DNA of 64,000 bases, from contig OZ037886.1 of assembly GCA_964035575.1 (NCBI GenBank), forward strand, positions 372,001 through 436,000, given 5' to 3'. Below, in pieces: positions 41,201-49,054 of the stretch. A model generated the notes under the pieces. That model ran no database searches. It was not told the origin of the DNA and saw only the letters and a list, made by a program, of their open reading frames with translations. Each line of letters starts with the position of its first letter. The stretch's first letter is position 1. A program made the translations under genes and the position numbers. Origin of the DNA: Rhynchopus sp. YZ270_cl-10 (Eukaryota > Euglenozoa > Diplonemea > Diplonemida > Diplonemidae).

Positions 41201-41696
41201 CTGCAAGCTTCTGCCCATCCTGCAGGGCCCGTTCCGTTGCAATATAGAGGGTGTGCAGAGTATGAAATTTTGGATAAAGCTCGTCTCGAGACGGTTCATA
41301 ATCAGCTTTGAGAAAGTCTGTGTCAGTAAAGCTTGCTGCCAATGCGTCAAGAAGGCCGACCAGATCGTTTTCTGGGGAAGCAAGAGAGTCAACCTGATCC
41401 ATTTCGGCGTCACGATCGAAAACAGTGGTGGAGCTGAGTCGCCTGCGACCTTCAGGTGCAAGAAGCATCGTGGGTGTGCTAGGCGAGCTGTCCACTGCAG
41501 GAAACACAGGAACACCATGCCCCATCCGCGCCGTAAGCGAAGAAGCACGGCGCAGCTCAGCAGGAGACTTCGTCTCTAAGGTCAGGCTGCTTCCGGACAA
41601 CGACAACACCCTGCTCATACGCTTCGAGCTACGACGGGGTTGCCTGACAGGGGCAGGATGAGTTTCTCTTCTGTAGGTTGTTTTTAGTAATGACAT
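38218..41696 (-). CDS. Long coiled-coil protein, two exons
   Basis: Exon 1 (40635-41696) starts MSLLKTTYRRETHPAP after a TATTAG acceptor and ends QEAQ at a GTATTG donor. Exon 2 (38218-40383) follows CACCACCACCACAG. The 251-bp intron is phase 0 and the join reads QEAQ-STTQEIAGRLQHALL, continuing the heptads; total about 1075 residues. Residues 1-110 are basic and Ser-rich; about 150-680 is nearly continuous coiled coil (ERIIEAERTVRKAKESQEAE, KVKELEDQLRTQEDLEKELR), broken by a conserved-looking segment (FLTVFRKFVELFKRKFRMKK). The C-terminal 300 residues are disordered. The layout suits a cytoskeletal, basal-body or flagellar scaffold; no named family is recognised. The acceptor overlaps the end of the upstream gene. 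Confidence 0.7.
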
Positions 41697-42103
41697 TATT
41701 GGCCTAATATGTTAAAAACGCAGTTAAAAAATGCATACATAAGCTCCTCCCGCTGTGCGGTCTCCTCTTCGCCAAACTCAAAGGATTTCCTCGAGGAAAC
41801 TGTCAGGTGAGGTGAATGGAGGCTTCCACCCTCAGTCTGTGCGGGGGCTGCGGGGGGCATCTCGGCTATGGGGTTGGGGGAGGTGGCCACCCCTGCTGCG
41901 GGAGAGGTGTCAGATGGTTCTGCGTCTGCTTCTGTTTTGACTGCGGGCGGCGGCTCCGCAATGGCGGGGGAGGCTGTGGTAGCTGAAGAGCCCTGTGGTG
42001 CCTTCTGTGCAGAAGGTGCGTTGTGCATAGCCTTATTCACATTGCGCACCTTATTCCCAACATCGCGCATGCGATTCCGCTTCTTTGTCGGAGCCTTCTC
42101 CAT
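41696..42103 (-). CDS. Small Ala/Pro-rich protein, overlapping the next gene
   Basis: 135 residues from the ATG at 42103 (MEKAPTKKRNRMRDVG): a basic head, an Ala/Pro/Glu-rich middle and EFGEEETAQREELMYAFFNC near the end. Its stop overlaps the next gene's start (TAATG). Near its 3' end there is a GTATGC donor-like site and, 35 bp on, the TATTAG acceptor of the coiled-coil gene; splicing across would fuse both proteins in frame (ELM-PIMSLLK). It could therefore be a separate gene or the first exon of the coiled-coil gene. Confidence 0.5.
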   Translation of the reverse strand: MEKAPTKKRNRMRDVGNKVRNVNKAMHNAPSAQKAPQGSSATTASPAIAEPPPAVKTEADAEPSDTSPAAGVATSPNPIAEMPPAAPAQTEGGSLHSPHLTVSSRKSFEFGEEETAQREELMYAFFNCVFNILGQ

Positions 42104-42323
42104 CCTTCTGTGTACCCAGTACACCACCCCCTTCTGTGTGTTTATTTTGAAAAAGGGGGTAGAATAAAATGCTGGAAAACCAGGGGTCGCATTTGGCATA
42201 TTTTTTTTTGAAATTTTCAAGAGGAAACCAATCTTTTTTTTGACTTTAACCTTTCCAGCAACAACTGGCCGTTTTTTTTCTTTGTCTTTATCAAAATATG
42301 GAAAAACTCCCCCAAAAAAATCC

Positions 42324-44419
42324 CTATATCTGGTTGCTACTGTAGAGCAAATGAGAGGGGACGGTGATGGCGCCGGAGTTTTTGTAAAGCTTTGTACGGC
42401 CAGCCCCTGCAGCCTCGAGAGAACCTGGAGAGGTGGCTCCTTTAGACCAGGTTTCGTATGCGCGGGTGAGGGTGGCACCAGGGCGTTTGTAGATCTTCTC
42501 GGGTTGGGTGTAACCGAGCTGTCTGAAGACGGAGGGGGGGCGACGTCTTTGGATGAGACGGATGGGGATGCCGTCGAGGTAGAATTCCTTGCGGATGATG
42601 TTGATCATGTACTTCGCGATGTGCCCGTCGAGGATTTGCGATTTGCTCAAAAAGATAACAAACGTCGGCGGACACGACGCAACCTGTTGAATATGCCTCG
42701 CCTTCGAAGACATCCTCGGAATATGAATCGTTGCTGTCATCTTCCTCCAAAACACATTCAACTTCCCCTTCGCCAACCTCACATGCCATCTCCTATAGTG
42801 ATCCAAAACACTCTCCATCAATAACCCCAAATTCGTTCCGTTCTTCGCAGACGTGCACACCACTGTCATCGTCTTCGTTTCGTGTTTGCTAGTGCACTGA
42901 TCCTGAATCTGCTGTGCCAAATCCCTTTTATCCTCAACCTGATCCCATTTATTCGCAACCAACACAATCGGACGTCCAAAGCTGGCAAGGTACGTCACCT
43001 TCTTTATATCAGCCTTCGAGAGCCCAAAGCGGGCGTCAAAGACGTATACGATGACGTGAGAGGCTATTGCTGCGTCCATCGAGCGGTTGTGCATCCAGTA
43101 CGTAATGTCCTCACGGATCGGGTGGTCCTTGGAACGAGGGTCACCCAGAAGCCAGGAGGACTTTTGCCTCATTGTTACACCGGGGCAGTCCACGAACTCA
43201 ACAAGCTGGCCACGGAAGCGGGTGTGCACAGAAAGGCGGTCTCGGGTCGTGCCAGGAAGGTTTGTTACGGAAGACTGTGGAGGTGATGAGGATGTAGTCA
43301 AAATAGCTAAACATGATACAAAATAACGCCACTTCTTCAAGCCTCATCTTACAAGGTGGCAACTAAAGAAAAGTTTATAAGATGACTAAGCCTCTCGCTT
43401 AGTCACCTTGATCACATTCGTTATCGCGCAACTGCGGGAACTAAATAATGGGAAGGACATACCCTGTCGTATCCGAGGAGAGAGTTCACTAAGGTGCTTT
43501 TGCCGACGTTGAAAGTGCCGGTGATGCAGACTTTGATTGGGCGGTCGACTCTGCGGAGGTTGCCGAGGGCATCGCGCGCAGAGACATCGCCTGCGATGAT
43601 GGCGTCTTCGAGGGCCCATTCTTCTTCCTTTCTGTCAGCTTCACGCAGTGCGTGGTACGGTGCTAGCATGTCCTGCAGGGCACCGAAACCAAGCTTCGCC
43701 TTTGCTGACACATTAAGGGCCAGGCCGTGCTGCAGCAGCTGCCGTTGGTTCCTATCAGACAATGTGATCTCCTCTGTATCCGCCTTGTTTGCAAGCACCA
43801 CCACTGGTACATCGTGCTTTGCCAAAAATTCGCTGACCGCCATATCATCCTTGTCTACACGGTCCCTCGCATTCACAACAAACAGCGCAACGTCCACACT
43901 GTGCACAATCATCCGGCATTGCGGAGAAATCACATTATCAGTGATCCCCGGCGTGTCAATCGCGGTGAAGAACATTCTCCCCAGAGTGGCCTCCGCAATC
44001 CTGCAGTCCGACGTCGCGCCGTTAATCGCATTGTACAGACCGTGGTCCGGTTTATCAACCAATGCGTTGAACAGACGCGTCTTCCCGACCCCCTGCTTCC
44101 CAAAGACAGCAACACGCAGCATGTGGTCTTCCACCTCCTCGACCAACCCCTTCGCGTCGGTCTTCTCCTCCACAGGTGTGTCGTCCTTGCTTAGCACCCG
44201 ACGTGCATTTTCATCCGCCCAAGACGCACTTTCCTCAGCGGTTTCGCCAAAAGCGTTTTGCCTCCGTTCTGCGGCCGCGCTATCGTGTGGTGTACCTGAC
44301 CGTGCGCGACGTTGTGACACAATGTGGTGGGGAGGCAATGAGTGGAGGGAGCGCGCGAGCGACGCAGACACTGTGGCTGCATCCAACCCACGCCCTGCTG
44401 CGAGACGCAACAGGTTCAT
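42324..44419 (-). CDS. EngA/Der-type double GTPase, mitochondrial, two exons
   Basis: Exon 1 (43463-44419) ends LLGYDR at a GTATGT donor; exon 2 (42324-43274) follows CCTCCACAG. The phase-0 join restores the switch-I region (GYDR-SSVTNLPGTTRDRLSV). Total 635 residues. A presequence-like start (MNLLRLAAGRGLDAATVS) is followed by GTPase 1 (GKQGVGKT, DTPGI, ANKAD) and GTPase 2 (GTFNVGKST, PGTTRD, DCPGV, ANKWDQ), then a KH-like C-terminal domain (KFYLDGIPIRLIQRRRPP). Der/EngA acts in assembly of the large ribosomal subunit; a mitochondrial EngA is known from trypanosome mitoribosome assembly intermediates. The 188-bp intron contains a dispersed hairpin motif. The linker between the two G domains is long. 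All key G motifs are present. Confidence 0.9.
43377..43413. ncRNA. Hairpin motif J in the EngA intron
   Basis: AAGATGACTAAGCC and GCTTAGTCACCTTGAT form a stem (GACTAAGC/GCTTAGTC) around a short loop. Related hairpins occur at 52386-52440 and 53446-53485. The intronic site and the RATGA word recall a snoRNA box C, but no clear box D or guide region was found. Confidence 0.4.
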
Positions 44420-44462
44420 CTTTTGTGTTCGCTATTCATCAACTGAAAGGCTGGTTGGATGA

Positions 44463-45001
44463 TGTGAAAGGAAAATGAGGGGGGTGGGAGAGAGGAGGGA
44501 TAATTTAGCAAGCCTCGCCTTAGAAGCAAATAAAATTGTATCAGATGATCCTAAGTCTCTGAAGTTGAGAGAAGGGGGGGCGTTTTGGGAATTAAAAGGA
44601 AAAAAGATATGGGGAGAGGAAGGGAGAAAGGTATCTTTTTGGTCTACAGTTTAAGTGTGAAAATCGGTACAACAATATAAAAAAAAAGGGGGGAGGGAAA
44701 AAGGGGAATAGGACACAAAAAATAATTTTGGATAGAAAAAAACAAAAAACAGAGCGGGAAAGGGTTGTGTACAACAACAGAAAAAAAAAGGGTACAAAAA
44801 GAGTTCCTTCATTTTTTTTTTTTTCAGGACACAAAAAAAAATACTACTTTTCCTCAATTTTTTGCACATTCGACACCATGCAAAAACAAGAGAAAACTTA
44901 AGATGAGCGTGCCTCCCTTTCACACACATCTAAAAAAAATAAGATACTAATCCTCACTTTGGTCACCTAAAAGTCATCATCTCTCGAACCTAACAAAGCC
45001 G
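44463..45001. other. Intergenic, no gene seen
   Basis: Purine-rich homopolymer spacer between EngA and the EF-hand gene. Nothing supported. Confidence 0.5.
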
Positions 45002-46336
45002 TTAGTACGCGGGGCTTCCTTGCCTCTCATACTTGGGGTATGCGGAGCTGGGTGTACGGTAGGATGTGCTTGGGGAGGCTGCTCTGTTCATAGGTGGGGA
45101 GATGGAGCTGTTGTGCCCTGCGGGCAAGCTTTGGCGCTGTACGGAGTATTCGTTGAAGCGCTGGCGGAGCTCGGTCTCCTTGGACTCGAGGCAGTCGCGC
45201 TGCTCCTTGAGACGCACCTCCTGCTCGAGGAGCGGGCGTTCCTCCTCCTGGACCTGCGCACGGCGTTGGTTGTGCCCGTCGTTCTCGTCGCAGAGGGCGG
45301 TGACCTGGGCCTCCTGTGATTGCACCATGCGTTGCACTGCGTGGTGGTCGTCTGTTGCGCGCGCCTCGTTTGCCCGGCATGTGTCCAACTCGCGTTGTTC
45401 TGCGTCCCGTTTGGTGGTTGCCCGTGCAGTGTCGCCGGCAGACTCGCGGAGGAGGGTGTTGCAGACAGCCTCGCGTTCCTGCTGCTGGTGGTACACCTTC
45501 TCTGCAGAGGCGACGTTGTCCGTCAGCATCTCCTGCTCGCGGACGGCATCGTCGACCTGGGCTTTGACGTTCGCCTCGCGTGCTTGGGCGTTGTCCAGCT
45601 CATCGCGCGCCTTGCTCGCATTGGCGAGGCAAAGGTCAAGGAGACGGCGCTGTTCGTGCATCATCCTCTCGATTTCCTGCAGGCGCCCCTCCGCATGCGC
45701 AACCTCGTTGTCGCATTGTGTGATGCGGAGCTCCTGCTGCTCGACCTCCCTTTGCGCTTCTTGGAGCGTCTTCTGTGCGGCACGCACGGCTTCTCTCGCT
45801 TCGTTCAGTTCCTTGACGCGCTGGCGGACGTCGGCACGGCATTGTTCGGAGTCATGCTTTGCACGGTCTAGCGCAGATTTGGCGTCATTTTCACGCGCTT
45901 CGCAGTCTTGGATGTTGTGGTTCGCGATGTCCAGAGCATGCTCCTGCGCATAGGTGTCCTGCTCCGCAGCCTGCACAGCACGCTGCGCAGCCCCCTCGCG
46001 GGAGTTGAGCTCCGCCAGCTTCTGCCTCGCCTGCTCAATCCCCTCCTGCTGCTTCAGGTCCAACCAATAGTCCTTCGAACGGTAGTAGATCACATCCAGC
46101 ACCGTAGGGTAGCTCTCGGCAAACCACTGAAACTCTGCATAGCTCAGCAGGCCGTCACGGTCCTTGTCTGACTTCAGAAAGAGATCTCGCAGCGTGGCTG
46201 CGGTGAAGCCCAACTGCAGTCTTGTCAGAGCCTGGGTGAATGTGTCCAGACAAAGTGCACGTGCCTTGCGTGTATCGATATCCTCAAAGGCCATATGAAC
46301 CTTCTCATCAAACGTTGCATGGTCACCAAAAGACAT
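45002..46336 (-). CDS. EF-hand coiled-coil cytoskeletal protein
   Basis: 444 residues from the ATG at 46336. Residues 1-85 form an EF-hand pair: the second loop, DKDRDGLLSYAEF, has all calcium ligands, while the first (EDIDTRKARALCLDTF) is degenerate. FAESYPTVLDVIYYRSKDYW follows, then about 300 residues of coiled coil (AELNSREGAAQRAVQAAEQD, LNEAREAVRAAQKTLQEAQR) and a Ser/Pro/Tyr-rich disordered tail. This domain order is common among calcium-responsive flagellar or basal-body proteins of Euglenozoa. I do not assign a specific orthologue. Hairpin motif I lies 76 bp upstream of the start codon. Confidence 0.72.
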   Translation of the reverse strand: MSFGDHATFDEKVHMAFEDIDTRKARALCLDTFTQALTRLQLGFTAATLRDLFLKSDKDRDGLLSYAEFQWFAESYPTVLDVIYYRSKDYWLDLKQQEGIEQARQKLAELNSREGAAQRAVQAAEQDTYAQEHALDIANHNIQDCEARENDAKSALDRAKHDSEQCRADVRQRVKELNEAREAVRAAQKTLQEAQREVEQQELRITQCDNEVAHAEGRLQEIERMMHEQRRLLDLCLANASKARDELDNAQAREANVKAQVDDAVREQEMLTDNVASAEKVYHQQQEREAVCNTLLRESAGDTARATTKRDAEQRELDTCRANEARATDDHHAVQRMVQSQEAQVTALCDENDGHNQRRAQVQEEERPLLEQEVRLKEQRDCLESKETELRQRFNEYSVQRQSLPAGHNSSISPPMNRAASPSTSYRTPSSAYPKYERQGSPAY

Positions 46337-46411
46337 TGTAATAAAAAAGGTAGAGTAAGCCCTGGGGTTGGTTTTGTGGGGAAGTGGGGAAGGGGAGGGG
46401 GAAAAAAACGC

Positions 46412-46485
46412 AGGTGGTGCTTTCGGAAATCGGTCAGCGGCCTGTCAACGACCTGTCAATATCGACCCCTCCCAGAGCACCATCA
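46412..46485. ncRNA. Conserved hairpin motif I, copy 2
   Basis: GGTGGTGCTTTCGG pairs with CCCAGAGCACCATC around a loop with ATCGGTCAGCGGCCTGTCAA, then CGACCTGTCAATATCGACCC. Compared with 6224-6285 the GTCARCGRCCT word is doubled, while loop and stem are retained. Confidence 0.5.
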
Positions 46486-46916
46486 GGGCTTAAGTAAACG
46501 CATCTGGAAACATCGCAGTAAGTTCAGAACGATACGTACGATCAATGCCACCTCATACAATTAAATATTGGAAAAAAAATGGGCCTTTTTTTTTTCTAAC
46601 CTGCATTGCATGTAAAAGGGGGAGCCTTCGTGTTGACACCTATTTTTTGCATACTGAACACTGAGGGGGGTCGGCTTATAAAAAGAGTTGAAAGTGCATA
46701 AAGAAAAAAATCTAAAACTCGCTGTGATATACCCAGGGAAACTCATCCGTGGGTAATGAACGTCATAAAGGCTTTGAAAGAGGTCTCACAAAATGACAAC
46801 GGATAGTGCAAACTGAACAAAAAGAAGGCAAGGAGAAAACCCAAAATCTGTGAAAATGGGGGAAAAGGGAGGGGAGGATACATCCTGTCAAGAGATCGTT
46901 AACGTTTTTTTTTTCT

Positions 46917-46976
46917 GAAGAATTGTTGGAATAGTGTAGTTGCAACCTGTAATCTCCACTGTCCCTAAACTTTTTT
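46917..46976 (+). repeat. Dispersed repeat K, copy 2
   Basis: AATTGTTGGAATAGTGTAGT at the 5' side, AATCTCCACTGTCCC near the end, then a T run. It lacks the CTCGGT...GCCACAG middle of copy 1. Confidence 0.55.
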
Positions 46977-47183
46977 GTTGGCCTTCTCCTTTTTATCAAT
47001 TTGTGGAAAATCAGACAAAGAGAAGAAGAAAAAAAGGGGGGGAAATAGAGCGTTTTGTTCGTTAGGATTGATTACCCGCAAAAAAAATGGTCTTTCAAGA
47101 CCAGTGAGCGAGGGGGGCAAGACAAGGTACAATTTACCCTCTGGCAATTGTCGGGTGCGGGTTTCTTTTTGGGGAAAATGACT

Positions 47184-47261
47184 ATAACACCCACGTTACT
47201 AATACCCATTTACGATAATACCCAGTGGGTATTATCGTAAATGGGTATTAGTGGGTGTTAT
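47184..47261. mobile_element. 78-bp palindromic MITE-like hairpin
   Basis: ATAACACCCAC ... TACCCATTTACGATAATACCC is mirrored by GGGTATTATCGTAAATGGGTA ... GTGGGTGTTAT (each given in pieces of 21 bases or fewer; stem about 36 bp with a 3-nt bulge). Possibly TA-flanked. The rest of 46486-48239 holds no supported gene. Confidence 0.6.
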
Positions 47262-47636
47262 GATAATTACCCCTTCTTTTTGTTGTTGTTGTTCTCTACA
47301 TGTCCTTCTACCCAGGGGTTTTTTTTAGATCACCACCCAGAGGCTCTGTCTGGGGGTATTTTTTTTCGGGTGATTATTTTTTTTTTGTAACAACTCCGAG
47401 CGGAGGCACGCGTGGCAAGACCCAGTGAAGATATCCCAAAAAAAGAGAAGTTGAAAATGCAAAAATAAAATGGGGGGGAAAAAAAAACCTTCCCTCCCAG
47501 TAGAACTCCCTGATACCCCATTCATCGTCTATTGAGTTTTTTTGGGGGGCGGAAAACGGCTTGCTTCGCACAAACCAGCACATTTTCATTTTATTTGAGA
47601 AAAACGCACCCTTTTTTAGGCACAAAAAAAGTTGAC

Positions 47637-47680
47637 TTGAACACCAAAGCCCTCTCATGACAGTGTACCTTGGTCTGACC
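47637..47680 (+). repeat. Dispersed repeat H, copy 1
   Basis: GAACACCAAAGCCCTCTCAT then GACAGTGTACCTTGGT. Related copies at 56598-56640 and 57918-57955 share CCCTYTCGTGA and AGTGTACCTTG. About 45 nt; nature unknown. Confidence 0.45.
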
Positions 47681-48087
47681 GGTGACCAAAAAAAAGTCCA
47701 AACTTTTGGACAAACCCAACAGTTTTATTTGGTACACACACACACACACATCTAAATTAACGTTGGATGCAGGGGGGAGAGGGGCAAAAAAATCCAGGAA
47801 TACCCTATATTGCGTACTGCTTGCGTACTTAGTGCGTAGTTGTTGCGTACTTGGTATTTTTTATTTCTGGAGTACCATCATCGCTAAAAAAAAAATACCC
47901 CCTTCCCTCCCCTCCCTCATCATCCTCCCCCACGACTCCAATCGATGTTGACTTCAAATAGAATTTCGACTCCTCTTTTCATGCAAGACTATAAAAAAAA
48001 AACACACAAACCAAAACAAACCTGACAACGAAACAGAATACAAGATGAAACCCTACGCCCCATCTTGACTAAAACCCATCCTATTTT

Positions 48088-48226
48088 GGCTGAAGAGAGG
48101 TGATTTGCGCTTTTTGCGCACTTCTTGTGCACTTTTCCCTCATACACAAAAAAATTTTTTGAGCTGATTCGCACTTCTTCTGATGCGCACATTTTTGCGT
48201 CCCCCCCCTAATTCAGCCACATATTT
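48088..48226 (+). repeat. Dispersed repeat G, copy 1
   Basis: Shares with 57535-57636 the words GGTGATTYGC, TTGCGCACTT, CACAAAAAAATTTTT, GATTCGCACTT, and CCCC then ATTCAGCCACA. About 120 nt containing several GCGC half-palindromes. Confidence 0.5.
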
Positions 48227-48239
48227 TTCCCCCTTTTTC

Positions 48240-48818
48240 TCACAGCCCTGCCTCTTCCTTTTGATCCTCTTCACTTTGCTGTTTGGTAGATTTGTTGTCA
48301 TCCACAAGCGGTTTGAACTCACTGTTACGTTCTGCTGGCCCTTTTTCTACTATGTTGGGGTATTGTGGAATTCCGGTGATGTGAACGGACGAGAGGGGGT
48401 CTACACGGCCGAGGTCTCTTAGGAGCTCTTCAGCGTGACGATGTTCTCCGGAAAGCTGGGCACGGCGGAGCTGGAGGTGGAGGACTTTGAGTTCGTATTC
48501 CTCGCGTTTTGAGGCGCAGTTGTCGAGCATTTTTTTGACCTCGCGGGCGAGAATCTCCTGAGCCTCTCTGGGTACCGCACCTTCTGCCTGCATCGGGTCG
48601 TGCGACTCCATGATCAACGCCTCACCGTCCTCACGGAGCTGGTCTTCACGTCCCTCCAAAGAGACAATCTGCTTCTCCGCAGTACGAATACATTCGTCAA
48701 TTTCCTCCAATTGTGCGTCAATTTCAACAATAGCATCTTCGCATGCGTCTCCCGCAGCCTGGCAGTCGCGTGCTGACTCCTCCTCGCTCTTCCCAAAAAG
48801 CTTTCTCAAAAGATTCAT
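48240..48818 (-). CDS. Small coiled-coil protein (possibly ESCRT-III-like)
   Basis: 192 residues. MNLLRKLFGKSEEESARDCQ recalls the N-terminus of Snf7/CHMP proteins. Long helices follow (EIDAQLEEIDECIRTAEKQI, AREVKKMLDNCASKREEYEL), then a polar C-terminus ending EEDQKEEAGL. The charge pattern is more acidic than in typical ESCRT-III cores and no MIM motif is clear, so it may simply be a coiled-coil adaptor. The frame is complete, with no intron signal seen. Confidence 0.55.
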   Translation of the reverse strand: MNLLRKLFGKSEEESARDCQAAGDACEDAIVEIDAQLEEIDECIRTAEKQIVSLEGREDQLREDGEALIMESHDPMQAEGAVPREAQEILAREVKKMLDNCASKREEYELKVLHLQLRRAQLSGEHRHAEELLRDLGRVDPLSSVHITGIPQYPNIVEKGPAERNSEFKPLVDDNKSTKQQSEEDQKEEAGL

Positions 48819-49054
48819 TTTTATTTTTTTCTGAGGGTGGGGGAAGGTGAGGAAGAGAAGAGCGGGAGAAATTGGGGGTGATGTTGAGGAAAGAGGGAAA
48901 GAGGGGAGGGAGGGGGGTCTACGTTTTGTCTAATACAAAAAAAAAAAGGAGGGAGGGGGAGGGGGGAGGGAGGGACAGAAAATAAAAGTATAGGTAAAAA
49001 AAAAAACTGAGACTGTCGCGGGCCAAAAAAAGATTGCCCCTTTTTTCGGGGTGC

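Noticed and set aside
43377-43413. tRNA gene in the EngA intron
   Set aside because: Only one stem is present; no A or B box and no cloverleaf.
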